This document shows, piece after piece, positions 36,178 to 43,902 of a stretch of 61,915 nt of DNA. Under the pieces are notes generated by a model, which searched no databases, was not told the origin of the DNA, and saw only the letters and a program-made list of their open reading frames with translations. The first letter of the stretch is position 1. Each line of letters begins with the position of its first letter. Made by a program: the position numbers and the translations under genes. The DNA is from Clostridiaceae bacterium. GTDB taxonomy: Bacteria > Bacillota > Clostridia > Clostridiales > Clostridiaceae. The DNA is taken from contig JACMJL010000292.1 in NCBI GenBank assembly GCA_014380625.1, forward strand, positions 1 to 61,915. The letters are read 5' to 3'.

Positions 36178-37047
36178 ATGAGCAACTTTGTATTATCAGC
36201 CTTTGCTGATGAAATTGATATGGACTTAGAAATACAGATGGATGTTTTAGAAGAACATGCTATTCATTACATTGAAATGAGAGGTGTTAACGGTAAATGC
36301 ATTGTAGACTATTCTTTAGAAGAAGTTAAATCCATAAAAAAAAGTTTAGAGAAGAGAGGTTTTAAAATTTCTTCAATAGGTTCTCCCATTGGAAAAATAT
36401 TTATAACAGAGCCTTTTGCACCTCATCTTGAACTTTTCAAACATACTTTAAATATTGCAAAAATTTTAGAGAGCAAATATATAAGAATGTTTAGCTTCTT
36501 TATGCCACCTAATGAGGCTCCAGAAAAATATAGAGATGAGGTTATGTATAGATGGCATGAATTTGTTAAAGCTGCAAAAGATTATGAAATAGTTTTATTA
36601 CATGAAAATGAAAAAGATATTTATGGTGATTCGCCCGAAAGATGTCTAGACATTCTACAAACAGTAAATTGTGAATATGTAAAAGCTGTTTTTGATCCAG
36701 CTAACTTTGTGCAATGTGATGTTAAAACCTATCCTGAAGCCTATACGCTACTTAAAGATTACGTTTTATATGTACATATAAAAGATGCTGTCTACAATGA
36801 TCACCATGTTGTGCCTGCTGGTGAAGGTGATGGAAAGGTAAAAGAAATCTTAACTCATTTTCTTAATAATAATTATAATGGTTTTTTATCCTTGGAGCCA
36901 CATCTTGGACTTTTTGACGGGTTACTAAATCTTGAACAGGATAATAATCATAAACAGGTTGCAGAAAGTGGTCCTGTTTTATTTAATATTGCTTCCAAGG
37001 CTTTAAAAGGTATTCTATCTGAGATAAATAAAGGAGGAGTAATTTAA
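36178..37047 (+). CDS. Sugar phosphate isomerase/epimerase family TIM-barrel protein
   Basis: 289 residues. Metal-site residues appear in LLHENEKDIYGD, AVFDPANFVQ, YVHIKDA and LSLEPHLG, in barrel order. ATG 36178 follows TTGGAGGT. Its TAA overlaps the ATG of the dehydrogenase gene (TAATG), indicating tight coupling. It is the first gene of a three-gene operon divergent from an AraC regulator. The substrate is unknown; a keto or aldo sugar acid or inositol derivative is plausible given the partner. Confidence 0.87.
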   Translation: MSNFVLSAFADEIDMDLEIQMDVLEEHAIHYIEMRGVNGKCIVDYSLEEVKSIKKSLEKRGFKISSIGSPIGKIFITEPFAPHLELFKHTLNIAKILESKYIRMFSFFMPPNEAPEKYRDEVMYRWHEFVKAAKDYEIVLLHENEKDIYGDSPERCLDILQTVNCEYVKAVFDPANFVQCDVKTYPEAYTLLKDYVLYVHIKDAVYNDHHVVPAGEGDGKVKEILTHFLNNNYNGFLSLEPHLGLFDGLLNLEQDNNHKQVAESGPVLFNIASKALKGILSEINKGGVI

Positions 37048-38210
37048 TGAAAAAAGTTCGGATTGGAATAATAGGTATTGGAAATATGGGAAGTTCCCAT
37101 GCAAAAAATTTAATGGAAGGGAAAGTTCCAGGCGCTGAATTGATAGCAGTTTGTGATATTAACCCAGAAAGATTAAAGTGGGCTAAAGAGACTTTTGGAG
37201 ATCAGGTACTTTTGTTTGAAGACTCAGCCTCCTTGTTTTTCTCAAAAACAATAGATGCAATAATTATAGCCACTCCCCATTACGATCATTCCCCTTTAGC
37301 AATACAAGGTTTTGAAAACAACCTTCATGTGCTTACTGAAAAGCCTGCTGGGGTTTATACAAAGCAAGTAAGAGAAATGAACGAAGCTGCTTCAAAAGGT
37401 GACAGAGTTTTTGGAATTATGTACAATCAGCGCACAAATCCTCTCTACGAAAAGCTAAGGGATTTAATTCAAAATGGAGAACTAGGAGAAATACGAAGAA
37501 CTAATTGGATAATTACCAATTGGTACCGTAGTCAACATTATTATAATTCAGGTGGATGGCGTGCAACTTGGGCTGGTGAAGGTGGCGGTGTACTCCTTAA
37601 TCAAGATCCTCATCAATTAGATCTTTGGCAATGGATATGTGGTATGCCAATTCGAGTAAGAGCCTTTTGTGGTTTTGGTAAATACCATAAAATTGAAGTT
37701 GAAGACGATGTAACTGCTTATGTAGAATATGAAAATGGAGCTACTGGAGTATTTGTAACCACTACAGGAGAAGCACCAGGAACAAATCGTTTTGAAGTTA
37801 CAGGGGATAATGGCAAAATTGTAATAGAAAATGATAAACTTATATTTTGGAGAAATCGTGTTTTCAACGAGAAATTGGTTATGGAAAGTGATAGTCCTTT
37901 TGCAAAACCAGAATGTTGGAAATGTGAAGTTCCAATAAAAGAAGAAAATCTTCAACACATAGGAATTATGAGAAATTGGGTAGCTGCTATACTTAATGGT
38001 AGCAAACTTCTAGCTCCAGGAGAAGAAGGCATAAAGGGGCTTACCCTTTCAAACGCTATGCTCTTATCGGCTTGGACTGATAATTGGGTTGAATTACCTA
38101 TGAATGAAGACTTATTCTATGAAAAACTTCAAGAAAAAATCAACACTTCTTGTTATAAAAAAGAAAATGTAGATAATAAAACTTTTGATTTAAAAGATAC
38201 TTATAAGTAA
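37047..38210 (+). CDS. Gfo/Idh/MocA-family NAD(P)-dependent oxidoreductase
   Basis: 387 residues. Rossmann motif IIGIGNMGSSHAKN, catalytic Lys in TEKPAGVYT, and the active-site His in LNQDPHQLDLWQW. Compared with the 1819-2904 enzyme it has the Trp-rich insertion NWYRSQHYYNSGGWRATW typical of the branch that acts on glycosides and methylated or carboxylated sugars. It overlaps the upstream gene by one base and precedes a second TIM-barrel enzyme by 16 bp. Confidence 0.9.
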   Translation: MKKVRIGIIGIGNMGSSHAKNLMEGKVPGAELIAVCDINPERLKWAKETFGDQVLLFEDSASLFFSKTIDAIIIATPHYDHSPLAIQGFENNLHVLTEKPAGVYTKQVREMNEAASKGDRVFGIMYNQRTNPLYEKLRDLIQNGELGEIRRTNWIITNWYRSQHYYNSGGWRATWAGEGGGVLLNQDPHQLDLWQWICGMPIRVRAFCGFGKYHKIEVEDDVTAYVEYENGATGVFVTTTGEAPGTNRFEVTGDNGKIVIENDKLIFWRNRVFNEKLVMESDSPFAKPECWKCEVPIKEENLQHIGIMRNWVAAILNGSKLLAPGEEGIKGLTLSNAMLLSAWTDNWVELPMNEDLFYEKLQEKINTSCYKKENVDNKTFDLKDTYK

Positions 38211-38226
38211 TTTGGAGGAATACGTT

Positions 38227-39000
38227 ATGAAAAAAATAACTATTGCAGCTCAACTCTATACCTTAAGAGATTTTCTAAAAACACCAGAGGATCTTGCTGT
38301 TACTTTTAACAAGGTAAAAAAAATGGGATACAACGCTATTCAAGTATCTGGAATCGGACCTATTGATTCAGGCTTTATCAAAGAAACCGCTGATAAAGAA
38401 GATTTAAAAATCTGTGTTACTCATATAGGCTTTGATAGGTTAAAAACTGATATAGCTGAGGTTATAAAACAACATAAATTGTGGGACTGTAAATACGTTG
38501 GTATAGGTTCTATGCCTGAGGAGTATAGAATAGATAGGGCCTCCTATACAAACTTTGCTAAAGAGGCCTCAAAATACGGAAAAATTCTATTAGATAATGA
38601 TTTACAATTAATTTATCATAATCATAACTTTGAATTCAGAAAATTTGATGGTATGACAGGTATGGACATACTATTTGAAGAGTCAGACTCAAAAGCCTTT
38701 AATTTTGAAATAGATACCTACTGGGTTCAGGCTGGTGGAGCAAACCCTGTGGACTTAATAAATAAAATGAAGGGACGTATGAATATAGTACACTTTAAAG
38801 ACATGACCCTTGGAAAAGAAAATCAAATGGAAATGGCTGAAATTGGTGAGGGAAATCTAAATTGGAAGGATATAATAGCAGCCTGCAATAATATTGGCAT
38901 TGACTGGTGTCCTGTAGAACAAGATATCTGCCTAAGGGACCCATTTGAATCCCTTAGGATAAGTAAAGAAAACCTAGTTAAATTAGGATGTAATTTCTAA
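38227..39000 (+). CDS. Sugar phosphate isomerase/epimerase family TIM-barrel protein
   Basis: 257 residues, closely resembling the protein at 1048-1803: shared stretches include IYHNHNFEFR, FEIDTYWVQ and VHFKDM, with the closing Glu in CPVEQD. The start is ATG 38227 eight bases after GGAGG; the frame's TTG at 38212 precedes that site. It is the third gene of the AraC-linked operon. The two clusters therefore carry paralogous isomerase-type genes. Confidence 0.87.
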   Translation: MKKITIAAQLYTLRDFLKTPEDLAVTFNKVKKMGYNAIQVSGIGPIDSGFIKETADKEDLKICVTHIGFDRLKTDIAEVIKQHKLWDCKYVGIGSMPEEYRIDRASYTNFAKEASKYGKILLDNDLQLIYHNHNFEFRKFDGMTGMDILFEESDSKAFNFEIDTYWVQAGGANPVDLINKMKGRMNIVHFKDMTLGKENQMEMAEIGEGNLNWKDIIAACNNIGIDWCPVEQDICLRDPFESLRISKENLVKLGCNF

Positions 39001-39023
39001 TTTATTATATAATTATATAAAGA

Positions 39024-39073
39024 ATAAGTACTGTAGCAGATTTGAGAAGTTATAATTTGCTGCAGTGCCTTAT
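39024..39073. terminator. Imperfect stem-loop between convergent genes
   Basis: ATAAGTACTGTAGCA (39024-39038) pairs imperfectly with TGCTGCAGTGCCTTAT (39058-39073), with a G-T wobble and a small bulge. It overlaps the stop of the SGNH hydrolase gene. A T run follows on the plus strand (CTTTTTTAT). Confidence 0.5.
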
Positions 39074-39699
39074 AGATACTTTTTTATGTTTTCAAGAACA
39101 ACTGAGTATCCATTTGCCCACATATGCATGCCTTCAATTGAATATTCTTCCTTCAAATTTCCACACTCATCCATTAACCCTTCATTTACATTAATAAATT
39201 CATAATTATGTTTCTTGGCTAGTTCCTCTACTCCTATGTTTGCATCTATGATAGCAAAATTCGTTCTTGTCTTAAACATTTCTTCTCTGGAAGCTTGGTC
39301 TACTCCAAAGAAATTTGCTTTTGCATTGATTGGATAATAAGCCATAACATAAACCTTACAATTGGGCAATCTGTCATTAATCTGTGTTAAGACATTGTCA
39401 TAACTTGAAATTAGCTTTTCTTTTTTATATTCTGGTGAGCTTATATCATTTGTTCCTATATTAATAAATATCTTTGATGGCTCTAATTCAAAAACACATT
39501 CTTCCATAGACTCTATTAAATCTTCAATTATATAACCACCAATTCCACGATTATATATAATATAATTTTTAGCTAGAGTTTGCTGGAATTCATTAATTGG
39601 GAAGTCCTCCATTAAGGAAGAACCTACAAATAAAATTTCACCCTTTTTAACATATTTGTTTAGAACACCATATTTTTTTACTTTTTCTAAATTTTTCAT
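39070..39699 (-). CDS. SGNH/GDSL-type hydrolase
   Basis: 209 residues, cytoplasmic. The nucleophile Ser is in FVGSSLMEDF, the oxyanion Asn in GTND, and the catalytic His in GMHMWANGY. The usual Asp three residues before the His is Glu here (IEGMH), an uncommon choice. The family covers carbohydrate esterases and acyl-ester hydrolases. The start is ATG 39699 behind TTGGAGGG. It follows mdcA by 22 bp, and the two are probably co-transcribed, though no functional link is known. Confidence 0.85.
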   Translation of the reverse strand: MKNLEKVKKYGVLNKYVKKGEILFVGSSLMEDFPINEFQQTLAKNYIIYNRGIGGYIIEDLIESMEECVFELEPSKIFINIGTNDISSPEYKKEKLISSYDNVLTQINDRLPNCKVYVMAYYPINAKANFFGVDQASREEMFKTRTNFAIIDANIGVEELAKKHNYEFINVNEGLMDECGNLKEEYSIEGMHMWANGYSVVLENIKKYL

Positions 39700-39721
39700 T
39701 ATGTTCCCTCCAATTAATATA

Positions 39722-41368
39722 TCATTTACCTCTTTTAAATTCTGCTGGTGGTTCATACAGACCTCCTGACCACTCTACCAACTCCTCCATATTCTTAGCT
39801 GCAAGAAGTTCTCTTGTAGCATCCGTTTCCTTAATCCCAATATCAGTTGGATAAGCAACCACCCCTTTCGCTCTAAGTTTATCAGTTATTTTTTTATTAC
39901 TACTTAGTCCAAATGGAGTTTCACCTGCAATAGCTTTTAGGGCATTTTTTCTTTCCTCCAAATTTTTTGCTTTATAGATGTACGCGATTCCTTGTTCTGT
40001 AACTACATGGGACACATCATCTCCATATACCATTACCGGTACTACTGGCAACCCTGCTTTTTTTGCTATATCTACTGCATCTAATTGTTCCACAAAAATT
40101 GGAATTCCTCCTTTTTTAAAAGTTTCAACAACTTGTACTACAATTTTTCTACCTTTGGCAAGTGGATCCGCTGAGGTAATAAGGCTCTGCCAAGCACTAC
40201 TAGAATGTCTTCTCCCTCCCGGATTATGTCCCATATTCGGTGCCCCTCCGAAGCCTGATAACCTTCCTGATGTTACTGTAGAAGAGTTTCCGTAATGGTC
40301 CATCTGTAAAGTAGAACCAATAAACATATCTACTCCATATAAGCCTGCTAATTGTGCTAAGGTTCTATTTGAACGAAGAGAACCGTCCCTCCCTGTGGCA
40401 AATATATCTGATCTGGCCTTAATATATTTCTCCATGCCTAGTTCTCCCCCAAAAGAGCAAATACTCTTTACCCAACCTGATTCAATTGCAGGTATCAAAG
40501 TGGGATTAGGATTCAAAGCCCAATTGGTACAAATTTTTCCTTTAAGGCCGAGACTTTCTCCATAGGTAGGCAATAGTAATTCAATTGCTGCTGTATTAAA
40601 TCCAATTCCATGATTCAAGGTTTTCACCTGGTGCTTTGCATAAATACCTTTAATACACATCATTCCCATTAATATTTGAAGCTCTGTAATATTTCTCGGA
40701 TCCTTGGTAAATAAAGCTTTAATAAAATATGGTTCCTTAGTAACTACCACATAGTCAACCCAATCTCCTGGAATATCAACTCGATCTACCTTATCCACAA
40801 GTTCATTTACCTGCGCAATAACGATTCCATCTTTAAAAGCGGTAGCTTCTACTAAGGTAGGAGTTTCCTCTGTATTATTACCAGTAAATAAATTACCCTC
40901 GTTGTCCGCTTTATCTGCTGCTATTAAGCATATATTAGGAATTAAATCTATAAACAACCTTGCATACAATTCCAAATAGGTGTGAATGGCACCAATTTGT
41001 AATACCCCAGCCTGTATCATTTGTGCAATACGAAGACTTTGACTTCCTGCAAAGGAAAAATCTAATATGGATGCGATCCCTTCCTCAAATAAATCAAGAT
41101 GCTCTGCCCTTGAAACACTGGGGATAACCATATGAAGCCCATTAATTTTAACTGGATTCACACTTGCTAAGCACTTTGATAAGTAGGATGCTTGTTTTTG
41201 GTTATCGCCTTCTAAAACTACAATGTCCTTAGACCTTATGATTTTCTCTAAAAATTCAACCATTGCATTTACTGGTATCACTTTTGAGGAGGTAATATAC
41301 TTTACTTTATCCTTTCGTTTCTCCTTGGAGCACTTTAATGTATTCCATTTTGTTTCCACCATTGACAT
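39722..41368 (-). CDS. mdcA: Malonate decarboxylase alpha subunit (ACP transferase), orphan
   Basis: 548 residues, the standard MdcA length. Characteristic stretches are CTNWALNPNPTLIP, RSNRTLAQLAGLYG, FIGSTLQMDHYGNSS and APNMGHNPGGRRHSS. MdcA transfers the malonyl group onto the acyl carrier protein in malonate decarboxylase. The other subunits (mdcB to mdcH) are absent from the window: downstream is an SGNH hydrolase, upstream a LysR remnant. ATG 41368 follows AAAGGAG. Alternative activity on another acid is possible. Confidence 0.88.
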   Translation of the reverse strand: MSMVETKWNTLKCSKEKRKDKVKYITSSKVIPVNAMVEFLEKIIRSKDIVVLEGDNQKQASYLSKCLASVNPVKINGLHMVIPSVSRAEHLDLFEEGIASILDFSFAGSQSLRIAQMIQAGVLQIGAIHTYLELYARLFIDLIPNICLIAADKADNEGNLFTGNNTEETPTLVEATAFKDGIVIAQVNELVDKVDRVDIPGDWVDYVVVTKEPYFIKALFTKDPRNITELQILMGMMCIKGIYAKHQVKTLNHGIGFNTAAIELLLPTYGESLGLKGKICTNWALNPNPTLIPAIESGWVKSICSFGGELGMEKYIKARSDIFATGRDGSLRSNRTLAQLAGLYGVDMFIGSTLQMDHYGNSSTVTSGRLSGFGGAPNMGHNPGGRRHSSSAWQSLITSADPLAKGRKIVVQVVETFKKGGIPIFVEQLDAVDIAKKAGLPVVPVMVYGDDVSHVVTEQGIAYIYKAKNLEERKNALKAIAGETPFGLSSNKKITDKLRAKGVVAYPTDIGIKETDATRELLAAKNMEELVEWSGGLYEPPAEFKRGK

Positions 41369-41403
41369 AGTAATCTCCTTTCTAGTAATCTCTTAATTTC
41401 TAG

Positions 41404-41646
41404 TATAACCTTGTTTACTTATACATTTTACTAGGATTCAAAAGACGATATCCTGACATTCATTTTGAAATTACTCAGCATTCCTTGTTATCTGATTTTG
41501 CTGACCTAATTATTGATTCTACTAGAGAACCTTTGAAAACAACAGAATATTGCAGACAATGTGGTTTTGAACCGAAAGTTATTCTAGAAAGCGATGACCC
41601 AGCTACCATACGTGGTCTAATTAATGTTGGACTTGGAATTGCATAA
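41404..41646 (+). pseudogene. LysR-type regulator remnant with internal deletion
   Basis: An open frame without a start codon reads FKRRYPDIHFEITQHS, the beginning of a LysR effector-binding domain, then jumps after SDFA to DLIIDSTREPLKTTEYC, CGFEPKVILESDD and PATIRGLINVGLGIA, which belong near the end of that domain. It stops at a TAA (41644-41646) where further strands should follow. The DNA-binding domain and roughly 80-90 central residues are missing. It is divergent from mdcA, the usual place for the malonate operon regulator. Confidence 0.8.
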
Positions 41647-41767
41647 TACTTTTCTAATATTACTACCAAAGCATAAGCCGTTCCATACAGAATTGTAAAG
41701 TAGCTAATTAAGGCTTCTGATAGAAACATGATTGCACTTGTAATATCTACTTAAATTAAAATAATAA

Positions 41768-42490
41768 TTAGAATGGCCATTCTTCGCCCTTATTATCTAC
41801 CATCACTAGTGTATCCTCACTAGAATTGTTTTTAATGAAAAAAGGAACTGCAGCTTTAGCTGATTCTTCCGGCTCAATTACTCCCGTTGTACTTTTTTGT
41901 CCACTCATATAAGAACGAAGCCATCCTGGGTGATATATTCTAAAAGTAAACACATCTTTATATAAATCATTAAACATTATTTTAATTGCCATATTTAATG
42001 CCGTTTTTGACATACAATATCCGAAATTTGAATTTCTATTACAAAGACTTATGCTCCCTGCTTCTGACGAAACAAAACATAGTCGCTTCATACCGCTTCC
42101 CATAATAGGAAGGAAAGCTTGTACCATACGTATTGGCCCAAGTGTATTTACATTGAAAATATCCTGTGTTTTGGTAAAATCCATTCCGTTACGGATATCC
42201 CCATCGCTAACATTTATCCCTGCATTGTTTATAAGCATATCTACATGATCTGTTATTTCTCCAATTGTTCTTACTGCAGTGTTAATTGAGTCTAATGAAG
42301 CTACGTTAAGAGAAATTATTTTTAATAACTCCGGATTGTTATAAGCAAGATCTTTTAATTCTGTCCACTCAGGTATAAACTGCCCTGCAAATACCTGCCA
42401 TCCTTCCAATAAGAGTTCTTCACACAATGCATATCCCAAACCTCGATCTGCGCCTGTAACAACTGCAACTTTGTTTATTACCATGGCCAT
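41768..42490 (-). CDS. Short-chain dehydrogenase/reductase (SDR)
   Basis: 240 residues. The NAD(P) motif is TGADRGLGYAL, the mid-domain motif NNAGI, the catalytic Ser in FVSSEAGS and the Tyr-Lys pair in YCMSK. It overlaps the upstream SDR gene by 13 bp, with AAAGGA as its ribosome site inside that gene, so the two are coupled. It is the last gene of the glycan-utilisation operon. The paired paralogues may form a heterodimer or act on two positions of a sugar; substrate unknown. Confidence 0.88.
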   Translation of the reverse strand: MAMVINKVAVVTGADRGLGYALCEELLLEGWQVFAGQFIPEWTELKDLAYNNPELLKIISLNVASLDSINTAVRTIGEITDHVDMLINNAGINVSDGDIRNGMDFTKTQDIFNVNTLGPIRMVQAFLPIMGSGMKRLCFVSSEAGSISLCNRNSNFGYCMSKTALNMAIKIMFNDLYKDVFTFRIYHPGWLRSYMSGQKSTTGVIEPEESAKAAVPFFIKNNSSEDTLVMVDNKGEEWPF

Positions 42491-43215
42491 TCACTTCCTT
42501 TCCAATCGCGCATTACTAATCTATCCTCTTCATTTTCTAATTCCTTGTTACATCTTTTACTCATAAAATACGCAATTGCATTTAAGGCTGCTCTATCAGG
42601 GTCAAAATCAGCTTCTGTATTTTTTTTACCCGACATGTATGTTTGTATCCATCCAGGGTGGTAAAGTCGAAAGGTATACCCTTCCGGTCTTAGACGATTA
42701 AATAGTATTTTAACTCCCATATTAAGGGCAGCTTTAGACATGCAATATCCATACCAGGCATCTCGTTGAGCTGCATTTATACTTCCTGCCTCAGATGAAA
42801 CAAAGCAAAGCCTTTTAACTTTACTTTTATCTATTAATGGCAAGAAAGCTTCAATTACACGTATTGGACCAATAGAATTTGTGTTGTAAATTTTTTGTAT
42901 TTCATTGAAATCTTGACTTCCTTTAATCTTGATATCTTTATCATATCCTGAAATACCAGCATTATTGATAATCATATCAATAATGTCTGTGCTTTTAGAA
43001 ACCAATTCTGCAGCTTTTTTTACCGAAGCATCTGCTGATACATCTAAAGGAATAATTTTAAGGTTTATAGGATGTATTTCGGCTAATTCTTTTAACTCAG
43101 TCCACTGTGGCATGTAAGCTCCGGCAAAAACATTCCAATTATTTTCCACCATTATTTTAGTTAAAGCAAATCCCAGGCCTCTGTCAGCACCTGAAATAAA
43201 CACATTTTGACCCAT
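42478..43215 (-). CDS. Short-chain dehydrogenase/reductase (SDR), paralogue of the next gene
   Basis: 245 residues. SGADRGLGFAL, NNAGISG, the Ser in FVSSEAGS and the Tyr-Lys pair in YCMSK give a complete SDR active site. It is clearly paralogous to the SDR that follows: both share long stretches such as RLCFVSSEAGSI and YHPGW. The start is ATG 43215 with AAAGGTGAG upstream; the longer frame runs into the ThuA-like gene. It is 7 bp after that gene. Confidence 0.88.
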   Translation of the reverse strand: MGQNVFISGADRGLGFALTKIMVENNWNVFAGAYMPQWTELKELAEIHPINLKIIPLDVSADASVKKAAELVSKSTDIIDMIINNAGISGYDKDIKIKGSQDFNEIQKIYNTNSIGPIRVIEAFLPLIDKSKVKRLCFVSSEAGSINAAQRDAWYGYCMSKAALNMGVKILFNRLRPEGYTFRLYHPGWIQTYMSGKKNTEADFDPDRAALNAIAYFMSKRCNKELENEEDRLVMRDWKGSEWPW

Positions 43216-43222
43216 AATACTC

Positions 43223-43855
43223 TCACCTTTCTTTCGCACACCAATTTAAGGAACTTCTTAATATATTTTGAAAGTCTTTATTTAGCCAGACTTCAAGATT
43301 ATGGCCTGGAGTAATAACGCATATTCTACCTTCACCCTCTGTTCTTATCCATCCCCCGGGCTGCTTGCCATTCTTTGATGTGGTAGTCATAAAAACATTT
43401 GCGATATCCTCTTTCATATTCATAAAATAATGTTCATCAAAGATTGTGAACTCAATATTTTCATATATTATAGGATTATTTTTAATTGTCTCTACAATAA
43501 CATTACATTGTTCAGGATGATGTTCAAAAACTCCTCCTAAAAGCTTGGAAAACATTATGTTTTCTTTATAACCTGCAGTTCCTGAATGAATTACCAAAAG
43601 GCCTCCACCATTTTTAACATACTTTGTGAATTCATTTTCTACCTCACTAGTTACCCAAGTATCTGTATTCGTAGAAGATATGTTATTTGATTTGCTAAAA
43701 ATAATAACTGGATAGTTCTTAATTTTATCTTCTGTAAATTCACTGGCATCAAAAATAAAATCAAACTCAAATCCCTTATTCTGTAACGGATCAACACCAG
43801 CTCTAACAACTTCTCCCGGATGCCATCTATCATCACAAATCACTAGCACATTCAT
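43223..43855 (-). CDS. ThuA-like (trehalose utilisation family) protein
   Basis: 210 residues of the glutamine-amidotransferase-like ThuA fold. NPIIYENIEF, the GGLLVIHSGTAG segment, DEHYFM and GEGRICVITPGHN match the family, whose members lack the amidotransferase Cys triad. ThuA in rhizobia works with the dehydrogenase ThuB on oxidised disaccharides. Here it is between a GH130 enzyme (48 bp) and two SDR genes (7 bp), suggesting that a keto-sugar step accompanies glycan breakdown. Confidence 0.85.
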   Translation of the reverse strand: MNVLVICDDRWHPGEVVRAGVDPLQNKGFEFDFIFDASEFTEDKIKNYPVIIFSKSNNISSTNTDTWVTSEVENEFTKYVKNGGGLLVIHSGTAGYKENIMFSKLLGGVFEHHPEQCNVIVETIKNNPIIYENIEFTIFDEHYFMNMKEDIANVFMTTTSKNGKQPGGWIRTEGEGRICVITPGHNLEVWLNKDFQNILRSSLNWCAKER

Positions 43856-43902
43856 AATTTTTCTCCTCTCAACTTAATACCTCAATGATTACATTTTAAT
43901 TA

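Noticed and set aside
37617-37958. 113-codon minus-strand ORF inside the Gfo/Idh/MocA gene
   Set aside because: Phe/Ile/Tyr-rich shadow of the opposite coding strand without ribosome site.
41475-41729. Minus-strand ORF of 84 codons opposite the LysR remnant
   Set aside because: Most of it is the antisense of the LysR coding frame and it has no ribosome site. Its first 30 residues are hydrophobic but too short to assign to a transporter remnant.
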